Source: an uncultured Eubacteriales bacterium
GTDB lineage: Bacteria; Bacillota; Clostridia; Oscillospirales; Oscillospiraceae
DNA: 8,837 bases
Assembly (NCBI GenBank): GCA_900550705.1
Contig: URTG01000066.1
Coordinates: forward strand, 1-8,837
Direction: 5' to 3'
Positions within the stretch are counted from its first letter, which is position 1, and every line of letters begins with the position of its first letter. Positions 1 through 6,100 of the stretch are shown one piece after another. Below the pieces are notes generated by a model. It did no database searches. It was not told the origin of the DNA and saw only the letters and a program-made list of their open reading frames with translations. The position numbers were made by a program, and so were the translations under genes.

Positions 1-779
1 AATCCTATGATAAGGCCGCCTTTATGACGGCCAGCCGCCTGGGGAAAAAGGTGGGGGTCAGCGAGTCCACCGTGGTCCGCTTTGCCGCGGAGCTGGGCTA
101 TGACGGCTACCCGGATATGCAGAAATCCTTGCAGAAAATGATCCGGAACCGCCTCACCTCCGTGCAGCGCATCGAGGTGACCAACGACCGCATCGGCGAC
201 CAGGACCTGCTGTCCACCGTGCTCCAGTCCGACATCGAGAAGATCCGGGTCACCCTGGAGGAGCTGGACCGGGACAGCTTCAGTCACGCGGTAGACGCCA
301 TTGTCTCCGCCAAGAAGATCTACATCATCGGCGTGCGCTCCTCTGCCGCCATTGCCGCCTTTATGGCCTTCTATTTCAACCTGATTTTCGATAACGTGGT
401 CATGGTCACGGCGAACACCGCCAGCGAAGTGTTTGAAAATCTGCTGCGGGTGGGGGAGGGCGACGTGGTCATTGGCGTCAGCTTCCCCCGGTACTCCAGC
501 CGGACGGTCCAGGCCATGAACTTTGCCCGGGACCGGGGGGCCACCACCGTGGCCATTACAGACAGCGAGGCGTCGCCCCTGGCGCCTATCAGCCACTATA
601 CGCTGAAGGCCCGCAGCGATATGGCCTCCTTTGTGGACTCCCTGGTGGCTCCGCTGTCTCTGGTGAACGCCCTGCTGGTGGCGGTGAGCCGCAAGAAAAA
701 TGACGACCTGGCCCATACCTTCCAGACCCTGGAACAGATTTGGGCGGAATACGGCGTGTATGAGAAGGTGCAGGATTGA
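1..779 (+). CDS. RpiR/MurR-family transcriptional regulator (HTH + SIS), 5' end cut by window
   Basis: Transcription factor of the RpiR family, which usually senses a phosphosugar through a SIS domain and controls sugar or amino-sugar metabolism genes. The frame is open to the left edge: the codons before the ATG at 24 read SYDKAAF, which is normal family sequence just ahead of MTASRLGKKVGVSESTVVRF. The true start therefore lies outside the window and the ATG at 24 is internal; about 25-35 N-terminal residues are probably missing. The recognition helix region (GVSESTVVRFAAELGYDGY) is near the visible start. The SIS domain covers roughly residues 85-215 counted from the ATG at 24, with IYIIGVRSSAAIA, a GVSFPRYSSRT phosphosugar-loop segment and AITDSEASPLAP. 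The stop codon overlaps the TTG start of the flavoprotein gene by 4 nt, so the two are probably translationally coupled. The family is clear; the effector and target genes cannot be told from sequence. Confidence 0.93.
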   Translation, partial: SYDKAAFMTASRLGKKVGVSESTVVRFAAELGYDGYPDMQKSLQKMIRNRLTSVQRIEVTNDRIGDQDLLSTVLQSDIEKIRVTLEELDRDSFSHAVDAIVSAKKIYIIGVRSSAAIAAFMAFYFNLIFDNVVMVTANTASEVFENLLRVGEGDVVIGVSFPRYSSRTVQAMNFARDRGATTVAITDSEASPLAPISHYTLKARSDMASFVDSLVAPLSLVNALLVAVSRKKNDDLAHTFQTLEQIWAEYGVYEKVQD

Positions 780-2026
780 CGGAGCAGCATGAGATTCTCG
801 TGGTCGGCGGCGGAGCCGCCGGCATGATGGCCGCCATCACCGCCGCTCGTCTGGGCGGGGACGTGTGCCTGATTGAGCGGAACCCCAAGTTGGGGCGGAA
901 GCTGTATATCACCGGAAAGGGCCGGTGCAACGTGACCAATCACTGCGCCGTGCCCGAGGTGCTGGCCGCCGTGCCCCGGAATGGCCGATTCCTTTACAGC
1001 GCCATGAGCCGCACCACGCCGGAGGACGTGGAGCAGTTTTTCCAGCACCTGGGCGTCCCCCTCAAGGTGGAGCGGGGCAACCGAGTGTTTCCCGCGTCCG
1101 ACCGGGCGGCAGACATCATCGACGCCCTGTTTCTGGAGCTGCGGCGGCTGCGGGTGCCCATTGTAAACGGCCGGGTGGAGGGCCTGGAGGTGCGGGACGG
1201 CGCCGTCACCGGTGTGAGGGTGAACGGCGGGGTGCTGCCCGGTCAGGCGGTGATTCTGGCCACCGGCGGGGCATCCTATCCCGCCACCGGCTCCACCGGG
1301 GATGGCTACCGCTTCGCCGCCCAGGCGGGGCACACAGTGGTGCCGCCCCGGCCCTCTCTGGTGCCCTTGGAGTCGGACGACCCGGCCTGCGGGCAGATGC
1401 AGGGGCTCTCGCTGAAAAATGTGCGCTTGACGGTGAAGAACCAGAAGGGTAAAATCGTATATCAGGAGCAGGGGGAGCTGCTGTTCACCCATTTCGGCCT
1501 GTCCGGCCCGCTGATTTTGTCGGCCAGCGCCCACATGAGGGATTTTGAGAAGAACAGCTACCGCTGCGTCATTGACTTAAAGCCCGCCCTGGACGAGGCC
1601 ACCCTGGATGCCCGCCTGGTCCGGGAGCTGACGGCCAACGCCAACCGGGACCTGTCCAATCTGCTGGGGACGCTGGTGCCCCGGCTGATGATCCCCGTGC
1701 TGCTGGAGCGGACCGCCATCCCGGCGGACCGCAAGGCCCACGACCTGACCAAGGGGGAGCGGCGGCGTATGCTAGAGACGATGAAGCAGTTCTCCATTCC
1801 GGTGCGGGGTCCCCGGCCCATCGAGGATGCCATCGTCACCGCCGGCGGCGTGAAGACCGGCGAGGTGGACCCCAGGACCATGGCATCGAAGAAGGTGGCT
1901 GGGCTGTACTTCGCCGGGGAGCTGCTGGATGTGGATGCCTACACCGGCGGATTTAACCTGCAGATCGCCTGGGCCACCGGCCGCGCCGCCGGAGAGGGCG
2001 CGGTGGACGGTGTGCGCGGGGCGTGA
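776..2026 (+). CDS. HI0933/BaiN-like FAD-dependent flavoprotein (NAD(P)/FAD oxidoreductase family)
   Basis: 416-residue flavoprotein, close to the usual family length of about 400-420. The N-terminal dinucleotide-binding fold has VVGGGAAGMMAA at residues 9-20, followed by an acidic residue in LIERN that would bind the ADP ribose. Family signatures are GKGRCNVTN at 47-55, GGASYPATGSTGDGY at 164-178, and the C-terminal FAD-contacting GELLDVDAYTGGFN region around 380-393. Homologues are annotated as aminoacetone oxidase-like or as BaiN (a proposed bile-acid reductase). Neither substrate can be assigned here, so no symbol is given. The start is TTG at 776, overlapping the regulator stop (TTGA, 776-779). 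The next in-frame ATG would cut into the Rossmann glycine motif, so TTG is the sensible start. The cmk start follows after 22 nt. The protein is probably cytosolic; no signal peptide or membrane segment is visible. Confidence 0.93.
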   Translation: MTEQHEILVVGGGAAGMMAAITAARLGGDVCLIERNPKLGRKLYITGKGRCNVTNHCAVPEVLAAVPRNGRFLYSAMSRTTPEDVEQFFQHLGVPLKVERGNRVFPASDRAADIIDALFLELRRLRVPIVNGRVEGLEVRDGAVTGVRVNGGVLPGQAVILATGGASYPATGSTGDGYRFAAQAGHTVVPPRPSLVPLESDDPACGQMQGLSLKNVRLTVKNQKGKIVYQEQGELLFTHFGLSGPLILSASAHMRDFEKNSYRCVIDLKPALDEATLDARLVRELTANANRDLSNLLGTLVPRLMIPVLLERTAIPADRKAHDLTKGERRRMLETMKQFSIPVRGPRPIEDAIVTAGGVKTGEVDPRTMASKKVAGLYFAGELLDVDAYTGGFNLQIAWATGRAAGEGAVDGVRGA

Positions 2027-2036
2027 AAAGAAACGT

Positions 2037-2054
2037 GGGAGCGAGATAATGATG
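2037..2054 (+). promoter_or_regulatory. Shine-Dalgarno and start region of cmk
   Basis: GGGAG at 2037-2041 lies 7 nt before the ATG at 2049; a second ATG follows directly at 2052. This rules out the upstream in-frame ATG at 1929, which lies inside the flavoprotein gene and would add 40 residues with no family match. The choice between 2049 and 2052 changes the protein by one residue only. Confidence 0.7.
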
Positions 2055-2738
2055 GAACAGAAGACATACCGCAGCGTGGCCATCGACGGCCCCGCCGGGG
2101 CGGGAAAGAGCACCCTGGCCCGCCGGGCGGCCAAGGAGCTGGGCTTTCTCTATGTAGACACCGGCGCGATCTACCGCACCGTGGCGCTGAAGGCCCTGCG
2201 GAGCGGGGCGGACCCCGCCGACCCGGCCCAGGTGGCTCCGCTTCTGAAGGAGCTGAACGCCAGGCTGGAGTACGGCCCCGACGGCGCGCAGCGGATGATT
2301 TTAGACGGGGAGGACGTGTCCCAGGCGATCCGGGAGCACCAGGTGTCCGGCGCGGCCTCTCAGGTGGCCGCCATCCCGGCGGTGCGGGAGTTCCTGCTGG
2401 ACTTTCAGCGCCGGCAGGCCCGGGAGCACAACGTGATCATGGACGGCCGGGACATCGGCACCGTGGTGCTGCCCCAGGCGGACGTGAAGATCTTCCTCAC
2501 CGCCGCGCCGGAGGCCCGGGCCCACCGCCGCTGGCTGGAGCTGGTCCAGCGGGGCCAGCAGGCCGATGAGCAGGCCATTCTGGCGGACGTGATCCGCCGG
2601 GACGAGCAGGACTGCCGCCGGGCCATCGCCCCCCTGCGCCAGGCGGAGGACGCCCTGCGGCTGGATACCACGGAGCTGAATTTTGAGGAGAGCCTCCAGG
2701 CACTGCTCTCCCTGGTAAAGGAGCGGATGGCCCGGTGA
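2049..2738 (+). CDS. cmk: (d)CMP kinase / cytidylate kinase
   Basis: 229-residue cytosolic kinase that transfers phosphate from ATP to CMP or dCMP, feeding CTP/dCTP and hence CDP-lipid, RNA and DNA synthesis. The P-loop GPAGAGKS is at residues 14-21. YVDTGAIYRTVAL at 35-47 is the CMP-binding segment typical of the family. DGRDIGTVVLP at 132-142 is the family signature, followed by IFLTA and the arginine-rich lid (RAHRRW, about 157-162; RRDEQD, 183-188). Length matches typical bacterial Cmk (about 220-230). It follows the flavoprotein after 22 nt and its stop overlaps the plsC GTG start by 4 nt. In many bacteria cmk lies just upstream of an S1 ribosomal protein gene (cmk-rpsA in E. coli); here plsC and the ispH half lie between them. 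Confidence 0.97.
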   Translation: MMEQKTYRSVAIDGPAGAGKSTLARRAAKELGFLYVDTGAIYRTVALKALRSGADPADPAQVAPLLKELNARLEYGPDGAQRMILDGEDVSQAIREHQVSGAASQVAAIPAVREFLLDFQRRQAREHNVIMDGRDIGTVVLPQADVKIFLTAAPEARAHRRWLELVQRGQQADEQAILADVIRRDEQDCRRAIAPLRQAEDALRLDTTELNFEESLQALLSLVKERMAR

Positions 2739-3376
2739 GCACGGAACAGACCAGTCTGGAAAAAAATCAGGAGGACCGTAGTCGGGATGCCTGGTTTCAC
2801 TTCTTATATACCCTCATCTGGCCCTTCTTCAACCTGATCCGCCCCCTGCGGGTCGTTGGGCGGGAGAATATCCCGGAGGGTCCGGCGGTCATTTGCCCCA
2901 ACCACACTACCATCGGGGACCCCTTTTATGTGGTGTACGCCTTCGGGCGGCACTACCCCGTGCGGGCCATGGCGAAGATTCAGATCCTGCGGGTGCCGGT
3001 GATCGGCTGGCTTTTGTCCAAGGCCGGGGTGTTCGGCGTGGACCGGGGCCATGCGGATATGAAGGCGGTGAAGACCGCGCTGAAATTCCTGAAGGACGGC
3101 AACAAGCTGCTGCTGTTCCCCGAGGGGACCCGGGTTCGGGAGGGGGAGGATGTGGCGGCCAAAACCGGCGCGGCCATGTTCGCTACCCGCACCGGGGTGC
3201 CGCTGATGCCCATTTATATTCAGAAGAAAAAGCGGCTGTTTGCCCGGAACGTGGTGGTCATCGGCCAGCCCTATCAGCCCCAATACGCCGGGCGGAAGCC
3301 CACGCCGGACGAGCTGGACGCCATCACCACCCAGCTGATGGACAAGATCCATGCCCTGGGGGAGGGACAGTCGTGA
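2735..3376 (+). CDS. plsC: 1-acyl-sn-glycerol-3-phosphate acyltransferase (PlsC family)
   Basis: 213-residue acyltransferase expected to add the second acyl chain to lysophosphatidic acid, giving phosphatidic acid at the inner face of the membrane. Motif I (H-X4-D) is NHTTIGD, with His57 and Asp62. Motif II-like GVDRG is at 101-105. FPEGTR at 128-133 is motif III, the glycerol-phosphate site. VPLMPIYI further on fits motif IV. A hydrophobic stretch at about 21-36 is a likely membrane anchor. The start is GTG at 2735, overlapping the cmk stop (GTGA), with AAAGGAG at 2717-2723 ahead of it; the 11-nt spacing is long, so coupling from cmk may matter. The stop overlaps the ispH GTG start, again GTGA. 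Length is slightly short for PlsC (about 200-250) but all motifs are present. The substrate could differ within the family. Confidence 0.93.
   Translation: MSTEQTSLEKNQEDRSRDAWFHFLYTLIWPFFNLIRPLRVVGRENIPEGPAVICPNHTTIGDPFYVVYAFGRHYPVRAMAKIQILRVPVIGWLLSKAGVFGVDRGHADMKAVKTALKFLKDGNKLLLFPEGTRVREGEDVAAKTGAAMFATRTGVPLMPIYIQKKKRLFARNVVVIGQPYQPQYAGRKPTPDELDAITTQLMDKIHALGEGQS
3358..3375 (+). promoter_or_regulatory. Shine-Dalgarno and GTG start of ispH
   Basis: A G-rich SD (GGGGGAGGG, 3358-3366) lies 6 nt before GTG at 3373. This site and the IspH N-terminus (VKPILANSAGFCYGVRRAV, with the GTG read as Met) fix the start. The reading frame is open for 160 more codons upstream inside plsC, but that sequence is arginine/glycine-rich shadow translation, not IspH. 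Confidence 0.75.
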
Positions 3377-5313
3377 AGCCCATTCTGGCAAACTCTGCCG
3401 GCTTCTGCTACGGCGTCCGCCGGGCGGTGGAGCTGGCCCAGGCCGAGGCAGAGGCGGGGACCCCCTGCGTTATGCTGGGCTCCATCATCCACAACAAGGA
3501 TGTGATCCGCCAGCTGGAGGCCAAGGGCGTCCGGGCCGTGGACCGGCCGGAGGACGTGCCCGAGGGGTGCAGCGTGATCATCCGCTCCCACGGTGAGAGC
3601 CGGGCGGTGCATGAGCAGCTGGCCCGGCGGAACGTCCGGGTGCTGGACGCGACCTGCCCCAATGTGACCCACATCCACCAGATCGTCTCCCAGGCCGAGG
3701 ACAAGGGACGGCAGCCCGTCGTCGTGGGCACGCCGGACCACCCGGAGGTGCTGGCCATCGCGGGCTGGTGCCGCCGCCCGGTGGTGGTCTCCGGGGCGGA
3801 GGAACTGGAAAAATGGCTGAAAGAACAGCCGGAACGGCGGGGTTTTCCCCTAACTTTTGTTTCTCAGACAACATCCACAAAGAAAATTTGGGATGACTGC
3901 GTGAAAAAAGCGAAAAAAGAGTGTACAAACGCAGAATTTTTTGATACAATATGTGGAGCGACGTCCAAACGCCAGGAGGAGGCCCGCCAGCTGGCCCAGA
4001 AATGCGGCATGATGGTGGTAGTCGGCGACTGCAAAAGCTCCAACACGAAGCGCCTTGCAGAAATTTGCAGGGAGTATTGTCCGGATGTCCGCTTGATCGA
4101 GCGGGCGTCTGACCTGGAGCTGAGCCACGTGCCCCAGGCGGAAATGGTCGGCATCACGGCGGGCGCATCCACGCCCGCGTGGATTATAAAGGAGGTCTAT
4201 GACAAAATGAGCGACGAAACTATGGAGATCGAAAAGTCCTTTGCGGAGCTGCTGGAGGAATCGATCAAGACTTTAAATACGGGGGATAAGGTTACTGGCA
4301 CGGTAGTAGCAATTACGCCGACTGAGATCCAGGTCGAGCTGGGCATCAAGTATCCCGGTTACATTCCCCTGTCTGAGCTGAGCGATGATCCCACCGTCAA
4401 GCCAGAGGACGTGGTGAAGGTGGGCGACGAGATCGAGACCTATGTTATGCTGGTCAGCGATCGCGACTGCCTGGTCAAGCTGTCCAAGAAGCGCCTTGAC
4501 ATGGTCAAGGGCTGGGAGGAGATCGAGGCTGCCAAGGATAACGAGACCGTTATGGAAGGTGTCGTGACCGAGGACAACAAGGGCGGCGTGGTCGTTTCCG
4601 TGAAGGGTGTTCGGGTGTTCGTTCCCGCTTCCCAGACCGGTCTGCCCCGCGAGACTCCCATGAGCGAGCTGCTGAAGAAGAAGGTTCGCCTGATCATCAC
4701 CGAGGTCAACCGCGCCCGTCACCGTGTGGTGGGCTCCATCAGCAAGGTCACCCGCGCTGAGCGCGCTGCCGCTGCGGAGAAGGTCTGGGCTGAGATCGAG
4801 GAAGGCAAGCACTACACCGGCACCGTGAAGTCCCTGACTTCTTACGGCGCGTTTGTTGACATCGGCGGCGTGGACGGCATGGTCCACATCTCCGAGCTGT
4901 CCTGGAGCCGCATCAAGCACCCCTCCGAGGTGGTCAAGGTGGGCGACACCGTGGACGTGTACGTCATTTCTGCCGACAAGGAGAAGAAGAAGATCTCCCT
5001 GGGCATGAAGGACCACAGCCAGGACCCCTGGACCGTGTTCACCACCACCTATCAGGTGGGCGACGTGGCCAACGTCCGCATCGTCAAGCTGATGACCTTT
5101 GGCGCCTTCGCTGAGGTCGTGCCCGGCGTGGACGGCCTGATCCACATCTCCCAGATCGCGGATCACCGCATCGACAAGCCCAGCGACGTTCTGGCCGAGG
5201 GCGATAAGGTCGACGTGAAGATCACGGACATCGACATGGAGAACAAGAAGATCTCCCTGTCCATCCGCGCTCTGCTGGAGGAGAACGGCGCTGAGGACGA
5301 GCCTCAGGACTAA
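3373..5313 (+). CDS. ispH: IspH-S1 fusion: HMBPP reductase joined to a four-S1-domain protein
   Basis: 646-residue fusion. Residues 1-278 are IspH, the [4Fe-4S] enzyme that reduces HMBPP to IPP and DMAPP in the last step of the MEP pathway. The three cluster cysteines are Cys12 (AGFCYGV), Cys95 (DATCPNV) and Cys194 (DTICGAT). Substrate-site residues are His40, His73 (RSHGE), His123 and Glu125 (DHPEV), with SSNT at 222-225 and ASTP at 265-268. After a short acidic linker come four S1 RNA-binding domains at about 304-374, 391-456, 477-546 and 560-632; the last two have the clearest signatures (YGAFVDIGGVDGMVHISEL; FGAFAEVVPGVDGLIHISQ). IspH-S1 fusions are known in Clostridia, so the fusion is not itself new. 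Both halves look intact and in frame. Odd features are an AT-rich rare-codon island at 3851-3950, an SD plus ATG at the junction (4188-4209) and a codon-usage change across it. A free S1 protein of 368 residues from 4207 is possible. TAA stop; a terminator follows. Confidence 0.96.
   Translation: MKPILANSAGFCYGVRRAVELAQAEAEAGTPCVMLGSIIHNKDVIRQLEAKGVRAVDRPEDVPEGCSVIIRSHGESRAVHEQLARRNVRVLDATCPNVTHIHQIVSQAEDKGRQPVVVGTPDHPEVLAIAGWCRRPVVVSGAEELEKWLKEQPERRGFPLTFVSQTTSTKKIWDDCVKKAKKECTNAEFFDTICGATSKRQEEARQLAQKCGMMVVVGDCKSSNTKRLAEICREYCPDVRLIERASDLELSHVPQAEMVGITAGASTPAWIIKEVYDKMSDETMEIEKSFAELLEESIKTLNTGDKVTGTVVAITPTEIQVELGIKYPGYIPLSELSDDPTVKPEDVVKVGDEIETYVMLVSDRDCLVKLSKKRLDMVKGWEEIEAAKDNETVMEGVVTEDNKGGVVVSVKGVRVFVPASQTGLPRETPMSELLKKKVRLIITEVNRARHRVVGSISKVTRAERAAAAEKVWAEIEEGKHYTGTVKSLTSYGAFVDIGGVDGMVHISELSWSRIKHPSEVVKVGDTVDVYVISADKEKKKISLGMKDHSQDPWTVFTTTYQVGDVANVRIVKLMTFGAFAEVVPGVDGLIHISQIADHRIDKPSDVLAEGDKVDVKITDIDMENKKISLSIRALLEENGAEDEPQD
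3922..3950 (+). promoter_or_regulatory. candidate promoter inside ispH
   Basis: TGTACA (3922-3927, 4 of 6 match to TTGACA) is spaced exactly 17 nt from TACAAT (3945-3950, 5 of 6 match to TATAAT). TG at 3942-3943 adds an extended -10 element. It lies in an AT-rich island (33 of 100 bases G/C over 3851-3950) within otherwise GC-rich coding DNA. A transcript starting near 3957 would carry the S1 half with a leader of about 250 nt. AT-rich DNA yields chance promoter matches, so this is a candidate only. Confidence 0.35.
4188..4209 (+). promoter_or_regulatory. candidate internal ribosome binding site and ATG for a free S1-domain protein
   Basis: AAAGGAGGT at 4188-4196 is a near-complete anti-SD match. 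It is followed 10 nt later by an in-frame ATG at 4207 (Met279, MSDETMEIEK), exactly where IspH homology ends and S1-type N-terminal sequence (SFAELLEESIKTLNTGD) begins. Initiation here would give a 368-residue four-domain S1 protein ending at 5313. A different ATG at 4199, too close to the SD, opens a three-codon frame whose TGA overlaps the ATG at 4207. Part of the SD encodes Lys-Glu-Val in the IspH C-terminus, so it could be coincidental. Confidence 0.45.
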
Positions 5314-5336
5314 TTCTCCCCAAAAACGCACTTCCC

Positions 5337-5370
5337 GCGCCCGACCGGGTACCCGGTCGGGCGCTTTTTT
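5337..5370 (+). terminator. intrinsic terminator after ispH-S1
   Basis: Perfect 28-nt palindrome (arms 5337-5350 and 5351-5364; effective loop about 4 nt, GTAC) followed by TTTTTT at 5365-5370. It begins 24 nt after the TAA stop. The stem is almost all G/C pairs, so this should be a strong end for the upstream gene string. Confidence 0.92.
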
Positions 5371-5402
5371 GTACCTTTTTGGCCGAATTTTCCGGCTGTG
5401 AC

Positions 5403-5431
5403 TTGCGCGAACGGACTGAAATTGCTATAAT
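5403..5431 (+). promoter_or_regulatory. extended -10 promoter of the carD-family gene
   Basis: TTGCGC at 5403-5408 (TTG of the -35 conserved), a 17-nt spacer, then a consensus TATAAT at 5426-5431 preceded by TG one base away (TGCTATAAT), which is a full extended -10. Transcription would start near 5438, giving a leader of about 80 nt before the GTG at 5520. It is placed between the upstream terminator and the gene, as expected for an independent unit. Confidence 0.8.
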
Positions 5432-5519
5432 ATAACAGAATGAAAGCGCAGAACCCAACGCGATTCGGCAGACGACGGCCCAAACCGCAGCGCGGTACAA
5501 TCGGAAACGGAGGTGCAAG

Positions 5520-5996
5520 GTGTTTCAAATCGGGGATAAGGTCGTTCATCCTATGCATGGGGCTGGAATCATCGACAGCGTTGTACAGCAGAAGGTCGGC
5601 GGAGCCGTCCGGGACTACTTCGTCCTCAAGCTGCCCAAGCGGTCGATGGTGGTGATGGTCCCCAAGGAAAATTGCAAGGCGGTGGGCCTTCGGCCTGTGA
5701 TCGACAGCGCGGCTGCCGACCGGGTGCTGGCGGCCATTCCGGGGATTCAGGTAGAGATGACCCGGAACTGGAACCACCGCTATCGGGAAAATCTGGAGCG
5801 GCTGAAAAGCGGCGATCTGCTGGAGGTGGCCTGGGTCATCAAGGGCCTGACCCTCCGGGACCAGAGCCGGGGACTGTCCACCGGCGAGCGGAAAATGCTG
5901 CTGACGGCCAAGGAAATCCTGCTTTCGGAGCTGGTTCTGTCCAAAAGTGTGAGCTATGAGGCGGCGGAGCTGGCGCTGGACACCGCTCTGGCCTGA
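5520..5996 (+). CDS. CarD/CdnL-family RNA polymerase-binding transcriptional regulator
   Basis: 158-residue CarD-family protein, the usual length. These proteins bind the RNA polymerase beta subunit through an N-terminal Tudor-like domain and stabilise open promoter complexes, often at rRNA and housekeeping promoters. Residues 1-60 (FQIGDKVVHPMHGAGII, then VLKLPKRSMVVMVP) form the Tudor-like part. Residues 62-158 are helical; NWNHRYRENLERLKSGDL carries Trp84, probably the family's conserved Trp that contacts the upstream edge of the bubble. The start is GTG at 5520, set by GGAGGT at 5509-5514 with 5-nt spacing. The gene has its own promoter and terminator, so it is probably a single-gene unit. 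Adjacency to ispD-ispF is, as I recall, common for CarD genes in Firmicutes and some other phyla, but it does not show a functional link. Confidence 0.93.
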   Translation: MFQIGDKVVHPMHGAGIIDSVVQQKVGGAVRDYFVLKLPKRSMVVMVPKENCKAVGLRPVIDSAAADRVLAAIPGIQVEMTRNWNHRYRENLERLKSGDLLEVAWVIKGLTLRDQSRGLSTGERKMLLTAKEILLSELVLSKSVSYEAAELALDTALA

Positions 5997-6005
5997 CTGC
6001 CGCCG

Positions 6006-6035
6006 AGAAGGGAGCCTTGCAGCCCCCTTCTTTTT
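6006..6035 (+). terminator. intrinsic terminator after the carD-family gene
   Basis: Stem of A6006-G6012 with C6025-T6031, continued after one A/C mismatch by GC/GC (6014-6015 with 6022-6023), loop of six, and TTTTT at 6031-6035. It lies 9 nt after the TGA stop. Confidence 0.8.
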
Positions 6036-6051
6036 ATGCTGACTGCCCCGT

Positions 6052-6071
6052 TCCCGCCGCAGAGGGCGGGA
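6052..6071 (+). repeat. inverted repeat upstream of ispD
   Basis: Perfect 7-bp arms TCCCGCC (6052-6058) and GGCGGGA (6065-6071) around a 6-nt loop, extendable by a G-T and a G-C pair. No T-run follows, so it is not a standard terminator. It lies between the carD-family terminator and the ispD SD. It could be an RNA hairpin or a protein site; no function is evident. No convincing promoter was seen in 6036-6097. Confidence 0.4.
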
Positions 6072-6081
6072 GCTGACAAGA

Positions 6082-6100
6082 AAAGGAGGTCCCCGCTGTG
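6082..6100 (+). promoter_or_regulatory. Shine-Dalgarno and GTG start of ispD
   Basis: AAAGGAGGT at 6082-6090 lies 7 nt before GTG at 6098. It supports an N-terminal tail of about 18 residues ahead of the conserved AAVIVAAG strand, rather than a later start. Confidence 0.75.

Noticed and set aside
24..779. ATG at 24 as the true start of the regulator
   Set aside because: Codons upstream to the window edge are open and read SYDKAAF, normal RpiR-family sequence; the HTH domain would be truncated with the ATG at 24. The gene is partial.
596..1534. 312-codon minus-strand frame opposite the regulator and flavoprotein
   Set aside because: Shadow of high-GC coding sequence; Gly/His/Pro-rich translation, while the + strand has strong motifs throughout.
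1929..2048. 40-codon N-terminal extension of Cmk
   Set aside because: It overlaps the 3' end of the flavoprotein gene and has no kinase-like sequence; SD and ATG at 2049 fit the family start.
2893..3372. 160-codon in-frame extension ahead of IspH
   Set aside because: It lies within plsC and translates to Gly/Arg/Pro-rich shadow sequence. IspH homology and a good SD begin at GTG 3373.
3904..3918. Two A6 runs as a programmed frameshift or slippage site
   Set aside because: The 0 frame continues without a break through Cys194 and the whole S1 part, the heptamer is not a proper X-XXY-YYZ slippery site, and no second product is needed.
4273..5331. 352-codon open frame on the minus strand opposite the S1 domains
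   Set aside because: The sense strand encodes four clear S1 domains. The antisense frame is a by-product of GNC-type codon bias, gives Leu/His/Asp-rich low-complexity protein and lacks a family match.
5496..5501. Second -10-like TACAAT just before the carD-family SD
   Set aside because: No acceptable -35 at 16-18 nt and no extended TG; the promoter at 5403-5431 is much better.
5440..5655. 71-codon frame beginning 2 nt after the expected carD-family transcript start
   Set aside because: It could be read as a leaderless upstream gene, but it has no SD, runs into the carD-family gene in another frame and its protein is Arg/Pro-rich with no family match.
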